Translations under genes and position numbers: made by a program
In this document: positions 10,304-21,537 of the stretch, one piece after another
How positions within the stretch are numbered: the stretch's first letter is position 1
Layout of the letters: every line of letters begins with the position of its first letter
Source of the DNA: Xylaria sp. FL1777
Taxonomy: Eukaryota; Ascomycota; Sordariomycetes; Xylariales; Xylariaceae
Direction: 5' to 3'
NCBI GenBank assembly: GCA_022578965.1
Contig: MU400608.1
Location: 82,755 to 146,754 of the forward strand
Length of the DNA stretch: 64,000 bases
The notes under the pieces: model-generated
What the model was told of the DNA's origin: nothing
Seen by the model: the letters and a program-made list of their open reading frames with translations, nothing else
Database searches by the model: none

Positions 10304-13217
10304 GGGTCGAGAGGAAACGGAGTTGTGGAATACGGGCGCAACAATCGAGTTCTTTCAGGGTTCGGGAGACCAAAGGGATGCTCGATGACAGAGGGCCCCA
10401 GAATTCGGAAGCCTCTTGGTGTTCAACCCTTGTAGAAGCTCTAGTCGTTGAATCTTCACTGGAATAGAACGGCTAGAGACGCTCTCCACTCATCGTTTCT
10501 TGGGGGGTTTGATGTTCATCTATGATAAGGAGTCACGCCACTATTGCAGTAGAAGTAAACCGGAAGACAGCAGTCTAATAATAGACTAAGGCGCCGAGGC
10601 TAAGAGAGAACAAGCAAACATTCGATCGAGGTTTTAAGCCGCTCGCTCAGTCAAAACAACAAGGCTCTTAGAGTGTGCTCTCCCGCATTGGGTTTGAATG
10701 GAATGAGATTGGCCGACATGAATTAAAAGCGACGCTGCCTAACACTACGGTAGATTAGGTCTAGATCCCAAGGCGTTAGTTGCAACCTATACTAGGGTAA
10801 GTATAGTGTCGATCAAGCACCCCAGTCAGGGCGGGATACTACGCCACATCGACGATCGGCTCTTAGCGCTTGACATGGATATGGTTGGTAAGGAGAAGTA
10901 TTAAAACGACAGTCTGAACCCTGCATTCAGCCCCCAGGTTAGCTACCCCTGTCTGATATGCCCACACTAAGCATAAGAGATGGTGTGTTCTATAACCAAC
11001 TAGGCTAGCGGCGCCTTGGCATCCCATCCCTTGCTCCCATTAGATCCCATGTAGGGGTTATGGTGGGGTGGAACTAGCATCATTAGCTCAACAGCAATTC
11101 ATTGGTTTCAGGGTATAAAGCGTGCTGCATGTGAGCGTAGGCGCGGTTCAGGCGCGGTAACGCTTGAGCCAGGTACCTCGGAGCGAGATACTTCTTGCGC
11201 GGTGGGTCGACGTGTTAGCGCAAAAAGTCTACCCGACAAGGGTACCTTTTACCCAACACAAACTGTGTATATAAGAAGGCTGCCTTCGCGTGCCGTACGC
11301 GCGTCTGGGTTTTCCTTTTGTTCTTTTACTTTTTCCTACCTCCCACGAAGGGCGTGGTTTTTTTAGTGGTAGTCGGGAGGTTTTTTTAACCTACCTACCG
11401 TCCCTTGAAATCTGTTAGTGGCCGGCTATAGCTTCTGCGTACCTACTTCGATGGTGCACTAATGGGCTAAATAGGCGAGTAGTGCTTATAGGGCGGACGG
11501 AAAGAAAGGAGGTCGTTATAGGTTTTGTTTTTTTAGATATTTGCTTTTAGCCGTGGGCAGTCTTTGAGACCTAGAGTGGCCGGCTTGTATAGCGCACTTT
11601 TAGGCCTCATAGAAAGCTTTCGCTCCCCCTAATATATGCGTTTATCCAACCTCTCCGCGCGTAGCCATGTGAAGTGTATAGAACTGCACATAAGCTCACC
11701 AGAGAATAGAGGTAAGGTGCGCCAGCTGCATCTATGATCTCACTTTATAGCTATTCATTGTGCGACAACCTTCAACTTCGAAAGGTGTGAGGTCGGTGCC
11801 CTCTGCAGGCGACGACTGGCTTCCTTGTATGCAGCAATCATCCTTACTAACCCGGCCAATAAGCAAGAAGATATTCAAACACACGGAGATCGGGATTAGT
11901 TTTTATGTCTTGCTACTGTCCTCAACGAAAGAGCAGGCGATGGGCCACAGAACCAACTGTTGGGCCTCGACGTAGTAAATTTATTTCTACGTGATGTCTT
12001 GCTTAGAGGGTTTACCGACGACTGAGACCATATCGGCAGCGATGGCTTTATGCACTACCGTTTGTCATTCCTAGGTGACAGCTCTGTCCCCCGACACAAG
12101 GTACCACGGGGCGCCGACAATGCACTCACGTAGCTAGAGAAGCAGATAAAGAACGGCGCGAACTGGTCCGAAGGTGTAAAGAATGCGAAGGTCGGCGGCG
12201 GCAGAAAATCTCATGGAAAGCATCAGCATTTCTATCTCCCTGCTGCTGTACTATCTAGCCGTCCTTGTGCTAGCATATCCGGATTCCAAGCTGATAGACT
12301 GATTTCAACGTTTAGGGGTTGCTTCGATAGTTAAGCAGCTGCGAAACACACTGGCTGTTAGTAAATGTTTCTGGAAGGGTATTTGCACACTCACGAAGCG
12401 CACCGGACGTATTGTACACATCTAGCAAGCAGCGCAGCTCCAAGCAGTGTTAATGAAACGCAAAAATGCAAAAAGGAAAAATGTATTTAGGTCGGCCATG
12501 CTGCTCTTTTCCTTGATTCTTTAGTTAGTTCTACCAAATCAACTTAAGACGTAATATCCGTTCTGCTCATTTTTGCAAAACTGTGCTGTCATTACAGCGC
12601 CGACTTATGTAGTAGCTGCAGGCACCATTCTGTGCCCATTTCTTATTCCGGTTGGCAACGATGGCATGTGAAGTCTACATATAGCTAAGCAACCACCTGC
12701 CAACAGCAATTTCATAGTCTTCCTGAAGTGACGTTAGTGCCGTTCACATGATCAAGGCACTCCCATCCGTTACCCATGCACTGGGCTATCATACAGTACA
12801 CAAACCGCCATGTTCTCTTTAAGTCTATGCGTGCCAATCGAGCCAACTTTGGCTATTTTGCGAGTGTCCGCTATCTTCCTTCTAATGTTAGTTCAGTGCA
12901 TAGGGAATCATGAGGTGACGCCTGCGCCGCAATCGTCGAGGGAGTTAGCCACCCCTAACATCACATTACTATATACAATGATGTTGCGCTAACTAGTCAA
13001 TTGTTCCTAATTTACAAATTTGCTATTAAGTCTCCTTTTCCAAACAAACGATCGGATGTGTTTTCGCTAGAGGTATTAGGCAAGTCCTTGTTAGTGGAAA
13101 GACTAGATGAATTCTTATCAGAGGAACGACTAGGCAAGTCTTTAGTAATGGGAAGACCAGGCTATTCCTGGACGAGATATCTCGAAGCTAATATGTGATT
13201 AGCTCTGTGTCTTATCT
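10304..13217. other. Decayed DNA without an assignable gene
   Basis: Composition is still balanced, but frames are short. A few peptides look protein-like, for example a Lys/Arg/Glu-rich piece EADKERRELVRRCKECEGRR near 12,140-12,200, but none can be placed in a family. Near 11,267 there is a TATATAAG word. Near 11,338-11,362 a small hairpin (CCACG-AAGGG-CGTGG) is followed by a T run. The word GTGGCCGGCT is repeated at 11,418 and 11,576. These could be remains of an old element's terminal region, but neither repeats nor a TSD could be found to prove it. Confidence 0.4.
13077..13165 (+). repeat. 54-bp imperfect tandem duplication
   Basis: The word TAGGCAAGTC followed by related sequence occurs at 13,077 and again at 13,131, exactly 54 bases later. 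In the open frame 13,001-13,198 it gives an 18-residue internal repeat (LGKSLLVERL against LGKSLVMGRP). The unit keeps frame, which would fit a short repeat-containing peptide, but the frame as a whole lacks other support as a gene. Confidence 0.6.
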
Positions 13218-13452
13218 TTAGGACATAAACATACCAGAACGGGTTAAATCTTTAGCTACATCAGCCGCCGAACCGTAGAAACCATCACGTTTCCAACACT
13301 TGGCAATCACATCTCCAAGCGGAAGTTTGCTCACATTAGGATATTTTCCCTTCTCCATAAGTCTCTGGACCTCGCACTCCTGCTCTGTCAGTGTTAGGAT
13401 TCCACGCTCCTGCTTCGCCAGTCTCTCTTGAAAAGGTTCCCTGCCCGTCATG

Positions 13453-13467
13453 TTCTTGTAAATAGTA
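13453..13467 (+). repeat. Target-site duplication, left copy (15 bp)
   Basis: TTCTTGTAAATAGTA, identical to 13,990-14,004. Keeping only one copy makes the kinase frame continuous. Confidence 0.9.
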
Positions 13468-13989
13468 CACCACGGTCACTACCACTTTCTTAGTGTACTA
13501 AAACCAACTTTTAGAGAAAACCCAAAAACACATATAAAAACAACAACACCTAAAAACACAAGTAAAATCTAACAACCCTTAAAAACAGCTATATAGTAGC
13601 ACTATATAACCGTTTGCTTTAGCAAACAATATATTAAACAAAAGAAAAAACAAAAGCTTAACTTAATAAAACTTATTAAACAACTAGCATAATAACAAAA
13701 AACCAAAGTTTTTAGCTTAAAGAATTAAAACGTAATAACTATAAGCATTAAAATAATAAAGCTTTTAAAAGCACAAAATAGCATTATAATTTAGTAAAAA
13801 TATAACACGTAGCAATTAATTAATTAATTAATTAATTTTTTTTATACTAATATATTTTACTATATATATACACCCTTAATATAATATAAATAAATAAAGC
13901 TTGCTACGTTTAATACCCTTTAAGAAGTATGCAAAATAGCTAAAGCCCCATACCTAACGTTAAAGATAATCAATCAATTAACAAATCAA
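13468..13989 (+). mobile_element. 522-bp non-coding insertion with 15-bp TSD (SINE-like or truncated LINE)
   Basis: The element lies inside the kinase pseudogene between the codons for GSTIYK and MTGREPFQ, and identical 15-bp direct repeats flank it exactly. It has no terminal inverted repeats. The right end is A-rich and repetitive (AATCAATCAATTAACAAATC), as expected for the 3' tail of a retroposon inserted by target-primed reverse transcription. No coding frame is present. The interior is A+T rich, with a (TTAA)n run at about 13,816-13,838 and a 7-bp hairpin GTTTGCT/AGCAAAC at 13,612-13,627. The first 35 bases are richer in G+C. Orientation is inferred from the tail. A SINE without a recognisable tRNA head, or the end of a LINE, are both possible. 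Confidence 0.8.
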
Positions 13990-14004
13990 TTCTTGTAAAT
14001 AGTA
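13990..14004 (+). repeat. Target-site duplication, right copy (15 bp)
   Basis: Second perfect copy of the 15-bp repeat at 13,453-13,467, directly after the A-rich tail of the inserted element. Confidence 0.9.
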
Positions 14005-14857
14005 GATCCAAGGAAGTGAATTTCAGCGCGAATAGTTGGTAGGCGATATTCTCGCTTTTCGAGATGCCGGAAACCAATTTCAGCAATGATGGGTGCCTTG
14101 TCGTCATCAATAGAGCAGCCAGAAAAATCGCAAAGAAGGATATTGCGCGCTAAATCGAGTAGTAGATTCTTTTCAGAGAGACCGGCGTGGCCGATATTGT
14201 TCTAATGAACATAATGGAGGACTCAGGCAAGGTCTTGACACCGCTTAATCCTCTCTTCAAGCGTGGCCTCGCCTCCCTCTTTATAGTATAGTTGAAGACA
14301 TCCAGTTTCTGCTCGTTCAAGATAAATCCCCCATTCATCCATTCCTATCACATTGGCTAGGTTTGGACGCTTTCAGAGGCGGCAATACGCGCGCTTTTCA
14401 ATCTCGATAGCTTCCTCATACTCTTCAAATGGTAACAGTACCTTAAGCACCACCACTGGGCGGTCTTTGATTTCGCAAACAACGGAGTGACCCGTACGGA
14501 TGATCAATGTTGTGTTCTATGGTCTCTTTATGATGCCTGTCCGCACATTCTCTTCAGTCGTAGCCTCCATGTGGGATAGCGGAGTGTAGGGGGTCGAATG
14601 AAATGTTAAGAGGAATTATACGTTTCGCTACGGTCTGTTCGTGGATCGTTGATTGCCAGAGAGGGCAGGACATACAGAGCTCAATATTCATTCTGCTCGA
14701 TAGGCCGTTAACCGTTAGCACTCAGGTATGACGATATTATCACGTCAGGGCAGCTACGATAAGAATTAGCTCACTGGCGCAGCTAAGAGGTGATGTCAAA
14801 CCATGTAGAGAGAAGAACTGGATAGAGAGCAGGAGTATGTGTGCGTGCGCAGGTTGG

Positions 14858-16106
14858 CTACTTAATTAGCCAAGGGCACGACTCCCTATAGCTCTCAGTT
14901 GACCAATAATAGTGTGAACAAGTAACACAATGGAGCGTAGTGAACTTGTGGTGTATTTCGTGGCTAGGTGTAGTGTATGCCAAAGCCGTGAACGAAACTA
15001 GGCTGCAAGGCCCAAACGAGGAGGGCTTCAATGCTCTCATAGCCAACCAATCGATATTATCTCTAATACCAATAAGCCGATTGACCTCACCGTTACCGAG
15101 CCGAGCCGCCTCACTGTCACCATCCAAAACAATACCTGCGTACCGGACAATCGCATCACGCATCGCGACATTCCCATTATAACAAGGGCTGGTGTCAGGG
15201 CTTAGAACTAAGTTATTGACTCTCTATTCTGCATACAATAATCTGTTATGGCTGCAAAAGTCCATGCCTTCCATCGGGGCTGTTGCCGAGCATGGTGGCT
15301 GTCCTTAAGTCTATATACAATTGGTTCGGGGCTTCCTAACCTCCGTGGTCCGCCCATATGTCTCAGATTAGCGAGGGCTAAATAGCTTCACTTCCCGTAC
15401 GCGAGACAGTCTCAATAGGTCTCAATTCAGCGCAGTACGGTCCCGGTGTCTCGCCGAACTATGCATCTAGAGATAGCACAAGGTGTTCAGCTGGTTCAAC
15501 GCGTGTAACACCCATGAGACGAGTGAGACAGCATCATATGTCATTAGAAGTGCTTGCTTTTATAGACGGGAGGCCGACTTCGGTACCAGAGGGGCCCAAT
15601 TTTGGGGCCTTGCTGAGTCGAACGAAGTCCTGGCGGTATTCTATGTTGCTCTCTGACTAGATACCAGCTCACTTGAACATGGACACCTCTACGCGAGATC
15701 CAGAATTGGGCTTTTCAAGCTTAGGACACCAAACGTTCTGCAAGTCACCCCGAACACAAGGATGTGCGTTCGCTGATATGCAACATCCACCGGCACGATC
15801 ATTCCGTTATAGTTAAAGGTATATTGCCATTGCCCCAGTTCCTCAAACGGCTGGAACCTAGTTGCGTCCCTTCTTCCATTTCCTGGGCTGCTTAGAATTG
15901 ATACAAGACACCGTTTCGGCCAGCGGGCCGGCTGCCTTGACGCACATGGCACACAATAGCTTCGTCCAAATGTCATCTTTGGGAGTATACAAAGCCACAG
16001 GTGGCACGCTGCTTTGGGGATAGATTGTCTTGATTCCAAGTAGGTCGAGAATTGACCTCCAGAACTGTAACCAACGCTCATTGTTATCTAGGTTAGCTGA
16101 ATAATT
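14858..16106 (-). pseudogene. Decayed minus-strand gene of unknown family
   Basis: Two protein-like blocks lie on the minus strand. The first begins near 16,106 and reads NNERWLQFWRSILDLLGIKT, then VPPVALYTPKDDIWTKLL, and stops at 15,858-15,860. The neighbouring frame continues from about 15,875 with RFQPFEELGQWQYTFNYNGM down to 15,689, so a single-base frameshift near 15,865-15,875 explains the switch. The second block, about 15,195 to 14,858, reads GNVAMRDAIVRYAGIVLDGD and onward for some 100 residues. Between them the frames are broken, with a further readable piece near 15,640-15,540. The blocks may belong to one gene or two. I do not recognise the family. The frameshift and stops argue against a functional product. 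Confidence 0.5.
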
Positions 16107-17024
16107 AATTCTCGATACTCAAGAGAATCTTGTTTATATTTTTCGGCTATTAGAGGAAGCTTTACGTGGTTTAGAGCTCGTTTAGAACGTTTTAGCATTT
16201 CATAAAGCTATACTGCTGTCTTTAAAGATCATAGAACTCTGTACCTCTGTGATAAAAACTATATTTGTTAAGCTAACCGCACTAGTCACAGGCCATGCCT
16301 TTGCGGGCCACTTTGCTCACTTAACACCACTAGTTAATTAAAGTCCACTTCTTTAATAAATTAGCTTAAAATAGCTAGTTTTCCGCGTTTTTTACTAATA
16401 TATAGTTTTTAGCTTTTATATTGTTTTTTTTAATAGCTTTTTTAGTTAAAACTAAAGTTATTAATATATTATAATTATTAGCTTTATTTTTAAAAACTAT
16501 TTTATTTTTTAGCTTTTGTTTTATTTATTAAACGTTTATTATATAAATTAACTATTAATTTAATAAAAGCTTTACTTTTTTTTGCTTTTTTTTTTTAGTT
16601 TTTTAAAGTTTAGCTTTAAAATAGCTAATTTTAGCTTTAAAATGCGCTATTTTTTTTAGCTTAATAATTAATAGCCTTATTAGCTTATTAAATAATTAAC
16701 TATTATATTAATAAATTAAATACTATATATTAATTAGTAAGCTTTTAGTTATTTTATTAAAGATTTTAGCTATTTATAAATATATTAAAGCAAAAATTAA
16801 GCTTAAATATTAAAAATTTAAATATTTTAAGTTAATTTACTTTTAAAAAATTATTAGCTTTAGTTTTTATTATATTTCTTTTTTTTAATATTATATATTT
16901 TAAAAATAATAGCTTTAAGTAATTTTAAAGATATATTTTAGTTATTTTTTATGCGTTCTTTAGCATATTAAGCATTAAAATATTAATTTTAGCTAATTAA
17001 AGTGCTTTTAAAACGTTTTTTTTT
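16107..17024. other. Boundary of the AT-rich block
   Basis: Base composition shifts from balanced to extremely A+T rich at about 16,330-16,400 and stays so almost to the right edge. Nothing can be translated for more than a few codons. The stretch just before 17,025 is the left flank of an LTR element and gives no recognisable product. Confidence 0.6.
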
Positions 17025-17216
17025 TATTATAATTAAACTATTTAAATACTTTAGCATATATTATAAGTTATATATATATATAGAATATTTTTTTATACTT
17101 ATTTTATAAGAGTTTTTTCTTTTTTTTAAGCTTTAGTTTTATTAAATACTTATTATAAAACTAAAGATATATTAATTATTATACTTAATTTTTAATGCTT
17201 TATACTTTTTATAATA
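17025..17216 (+). repeat. LTR of chromovirus element A (5' LTR)
   Basis: The sequence is a heavily mutated match to the LTRs at 19,281 and 26,947. Its start TATTATAATTAAACTA corresponds to TGTTATAACTAGGCTA in the best-kept copy, with C/T and G/A changes only. The length matches at about 192 bases. Confidence 0.75.
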
Positions 17217-19280
17217 ATTTTAAAGCTTTTTAAAATAAAGTAACTTATAATACTTTATTATATTATAACATAACTAAATATTAATTAATTATATAAATTA
17301 ATGCTATTTTTAATAGGTTTTTTTTAAAACAAACTTTAATTATAAACTAAAAATAAATTTAGCATAAATTATTTTTAAAACTAAGCTTAAATAAACAATA
17401 ATTATTTAGTGCTTTAAGTATTAATACTTAATTATTGTAAAGATAAATTATATAGCTTTTAGCTAAAATTAAAAAACTAAAATAATAAGTTATACAGCAA
17501 AAAAATAAAAGCAAACAAGTTACTTTAAAATTAAAAATAGCTTGTATTATTTTTATTTTATAATTAAGTAAATAAAAAAACTAAAAAACAATATTTTTAA
17601 AAAAATAAAAGAATTTTTTAAACTTTAAAAAATAATTTTATAATTTAAATTAAAAACAAAAACATAAGAATTTTAATAATAATAATAACTTTTTATTTTT
17701 TAGCTTTAATAAAAAGCATAATTAAAAAAAACCTAAATATTAATTATGTTAAAATTGCTTATATTATTATTAATGCTATTTATTTAAAAATGCTAATTTT
17801 AGTTAATTATTAAAGTTTAATTATAACTTTTTTACTATAAAATTTACTTATTAATACTAGCTAAAATAAATAAAAAAATTTTAAATTATTTTTAAAAAAG
17901 CTAATTAAAAATTTTATTGCAATAAAAACAAGATTTTATATATATATAATAATATAAACTAAAACTATAAAAATGCTTATTAATTAATATTATAAAAATT
18001 ATTAACTTTAAAAAAAAATAATTTAAAACTAATTAAAAAGTGTTTTTAAATTAAACTAAAACTTTGCTTAAATAGTTTGCTTTTTTATAAGCTAGCATAA
18101 ATATATAATTAAAACAAGCAAGTTAATAAGCTAATTAAAACTTAAAGCTATTTAATTAATACTTTATTAATATTAAACTTTAAAATATTTATTAAAATAA
18201 AAATAAAAAAGCTTTATTATATTATTAATAACTAAGTATATTACTTTAATAAAAACTAATAAACTATTATAATTTATTATTAATTATATAAACTAATATA
18301 ATTAATATTATATAATAATGCTAAAAATTAATAATTAAAAAACAACGCTTAAACTATAATAAAAAAAAACTAAAGTTAAATATTATTTAAACTATTAATA
18401 AATTAACTTTAAATATTAAGCAAAACTAAACTAATAATTAGCATACTAATATTAGCTATAAAAACAATAATACTAGTTTTAATAATTAAACTTATTATTA
18501 CAAAAATAATAACTATAATAATAATTGTAATAATAATAACTAAAGATTTTATAAAAGCAATAATAGCTATAAAAGCTAAAAGTAATATTATAAAAGCAAT
18601 AATAATAAAAATTATAGTTATTATTAAAACTAAAAATATATAAATAACTAAAATAATAATAATAATATTTATATTTTAAAAAATTGTTATATTTTTAAAA
18701 CTTTTTTAAATTAACTTTAAAATAATAATAAAAATAGTTTAAATTTAAATCTTTATAAAAACTTTATTTATTATAGCTATAAATAATTTAGCTATATTAC
18801 TTTTAATTATTTTTAGCTTAAAAGTAATAATAATAATAATAATAATAAAAATAATAAATTTAATAACTATATTAACTATAATAATAATATTACTTAAAAA
18901 TAAACTATATAAAAAATTTAAATAAATAAAAACTAAAATATAAATAAAAAAAACCAAAAATAATAATTAAAGTTTTATATATTTTTTTTATAAAAGTTAT
19001 AGTATTATAACTTAAAAAACAAATAATAAGCTTAATATTAATTATATTAGCTATAAGTTTTAAATTAAAGTTATTATTTTATATATTTATTTTATGCTAT
19101 TTTTATATTTTTGCACTATTTATTTTATTAATTTTATAAAATTACTTATTAAAACTTATGTTAATTTTAATTTATATATTAAATATAATTATATTAGTTT
19201 TATTTTTGCTTTTTATTATAAATTATAATAAGCATTTTTTTATATATTTATATTATAATATATTATTAAAAGTAAGTTTT
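17217..19280 (+). pseudogene. gag region of element A, heavily mutated
   Basis: About 2.06 kb align through their whole length with 19,473-21,537 of element B, in the same order and orientation, but with more C-to-T and G-to-A change. No frame stays open. By position between the 5' LTR and pol it is the gag part of a Ty3/Gypsy element. It is cut at 19,280 by the insertion of B and continues into pol at 27,140. Its heavier mutation fits it being the older host copy. Confidence 0.65.
19276..19280 (+). repeat. TSD GTTTT, left copy, of element B
   Basis: GTTTT here directly precedes the TGTTA start of B's 5' LTR and is repeated at 27,140-27,144 after its 3' LTR. Joining the flanks with one copy recreates the continuous sequence seen in the homologous stretch at about 21,526-21,550. 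Confidence 0.8.
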
Positions 19281-19472
19281 TGTTATAATTAGGCTACTTA
19301 GGCACCTTAGCACATATTATAAGTTACATATATATATGGAATATTCTTTTTATACTTATTTTATAGGAGTTTTTTTTTTTTTTAAGCTTTAGTTTTATTA
19401 AATACTTACTATAAAACTAAAGATATATTAATTATTATATTTAACTTTTAATGCTTTATATTTTCTGTAATA
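19281..19472 (+). repeat. 5' LTR of element B
   Basis: Starts TGTTATAATTAGGCTACTTA and ends in TCTGTAATA, the mutated form of the TCTATGACA end of the 3' LTR. The two LTRs differ mostly by C/T and G/A. Confidence 0.85.
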
Positions 19473-21537
19473 ATTTTAAAGCTTCTTAAAATAAGGTTAT
19501 TTATAATACTTTGTTATATTATAAAATAGCTAAATATTAACTAATTATATAAGCTAGTGCTATTTTTAATAGCTTTTTTTTAAAACAAACTTTAATAATG
19601 AACTAAAGACAAACTTAGCACGAATTATTTCTGGAATTAAGCTTAAGTAAACAATGATTATTTAGTGCTTTAGGTGCTAATATTTAACTGTTATAAACAC
19701 AAATTGTATAGCTTTTAGCTAAAATCGAAAAGCTAAAGCAGCAAGTTATGCAGCAAAAAAATAAAAGCAAACAAGTTGCTTTAAAATTAAAAATAGTTTG
19801 TATTATTTCTATTTTATAATTAAGTAAACAAAAGAACTAAAAAACAACATTTTTAAAAAAACAAAAAAACTTTTTAAACCTTAAAAAATGATCTTATAAC
19901 TTAAGTTAAAAATAAAGATATAAGAATTCTAGTAATAATAATAACCTTTTATTTTTTAGCTTTAATAAAAAGCATAATTAAAGAAAACCTAAATATTAAT
20001 TATGTTAAAATTGCTTATATTACTATTAGCGCTACTTATTTAAAAATGCTAATTTTAACTAATTATTAAAGTTTAACTATGATTTTTTTAGCATAAAATT
20101 TACTTATTAACGTTAGCTAAAGTAAGTAAAAAAACTTTAAACTATTTTTAAAAAAGCTAATTAGAAATTTTGTTGCAATAAAAACAAGATTTTATACGCG
20201 TATAACAATATAAATTAAAACTATAAAAATGCTTATTAATTAGCATTACAGAAGTTATTAACCTTAGAAAAAAAACAATTTAAAACTAATTAAAAAGTAT
20301 TTTTAAACTAAATTAAAACTTTGCTTAAGCAATTTGCTTTTTTATAAGCTAATATAAGCATATAATTAAAACAAGTAAATTAATAAGCTAACTAAAACTT
20401 AAAACTGTTTAATTAATACTTTGTTAGCATTAAACTTTAAAATGTTTGCTAAAACAAAAGCAAAAAAGCTTTATTATATTACTAGAAATTAAATATATTA
20501 CTTTAATAAAAACTAATGAATTATTATAACTTACTGCTAATTATACAAGCTAACATAGTTAATATTGCATAATAACGCTAAAAACTAATAACTAAAAAAT
20601 AACGTTTAAACTGCAATAAAAAAAAACCAGAGTTAAATATTATCTAAATTACTAATAAATTAACTTTAAATACTAAGCAAAACTAAACTAGTAATTAATA
20701 TATTAATATTAGCTGCAAGGATAATAATATTAGTTTTAATAGTTAAAACTATTTTTGCAAAAGCAATAATTATAATAATAGCTATAATAATAATAACTAA
20801 AGATTTTATAAAAGCAATAATAGCTATAAAAGCTAGAACTAATACTATAAAGGCAATAATAATAGAAGTTATAGCTAGTACTAAAACTAAAGATATATAA
20901 ATAACTAAAGTAATAATAATAATACTTATATTTTGAAAAACTATTATACTTTTGGAATTTTTTCGAATTAACTTTAGGATAATAATAAAAGTAGTTTAAA
21001 TTTGAACTTTTATAAAAACTTTATTTGCTATAGCTATAAATAACTTAGCTATATTGCTTTTAATTGTTTTTAGCTTAAAGGTAATAATAATAACGGCAAT
21101 AATAGAAATAATAGATTTAGTAGTTATACTAGTTATAATAGTAATACTACTTAAAAACGAACTATTTAAAAAATCTAAGTAAATAAAAACTAAAATATAA
21201 ATAAAAAAAACTAGAAATAATAATTAAAGTTTTATATACTTTTTTTATAAAAGCTATAATATTATAACTTAAGAAACAAGTAGTAAGCTTAGCATTAATT
21301 ATATTAGCTATAAGTTTTAAGCTAAAGTTATTACTTTATATATTTATTTTATGCTGTTTTTATATTTTTTGTATTATTTATTTTGTTAGCTTTATAAAAC
21401 TATTTGTTAAAATTTATATTAATTTTAATTTATGCGCTAAATATAACTATATTAGTTTTACTTTTGCTTTTTATTATAAATTGTAGCAAGCACTTTTTTG
21501 TATACTTATATTATAATATATTACTAAAGGTGGATTT
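19473..21537 (+). pseudogene. gag region of element B
   Basis: This region lies between the 5' LTR and pol. Pieces of coiled-coil-like gag can be read, for example KIEKLKQQVMQQKNKSKQ near 19,720-19,780, followed by stop-broken Asn/Lys-rich sequence. It aligns end to end with 17,217-19,280. I did not find an unambiguous zinc knuckle. The protein would package element RNA into particles. It is non-functional as it stands. Confidence 0.6.

Larger units (their letters stand above)
13218..14570 (-). pseudogene. Fungal protein kinase pseudogene, split by an insertion
   Basis: Reading the minus strand from ATG 14,570, one frame gives 193 codons to 13,992. It then resumes in the same frame after the insertion, ending at the stop 13,218-13,220. 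Visible kinase features are: VVVLKVLLPFEEYEEAIEIE (about residues 39-58) with the Val-x-Lys lysine and helix-C Glu; a degraded catalytic loop GHAGLSEKNLLLD (127-139), where the usual Asp is gone but Asn remains; DFSG at 148-151 in place of DFG, a form common in fungal-specific kinases; and a C-lobe end FLGSTIY / MTGREPFQ with LPLGDVIAKCW near the C terminus. Stops at codons 18, 66, 116 and 123 and the missing catalytic Asp show it is dead. There are no frameshifts. Its paralogues are probably a lineage-expanded kinase-like family. Confidence 0.8.

Noticed and set aside
11267..11600. LTR-like region with a TATATAAG word, hairpin and repeated GTGGCCGGCT
   Set aside because: No second copy, no TG...CA ends and no TSD could be shown; kept only as a remark.
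18745..18957. Minus-strand open frame rich in Ile, Phe and Leu
   Set aside because: AT-rich DNA gives such hydrophobic frames by chance; the stretch lies inside the gag region of element A, read on the other strand.
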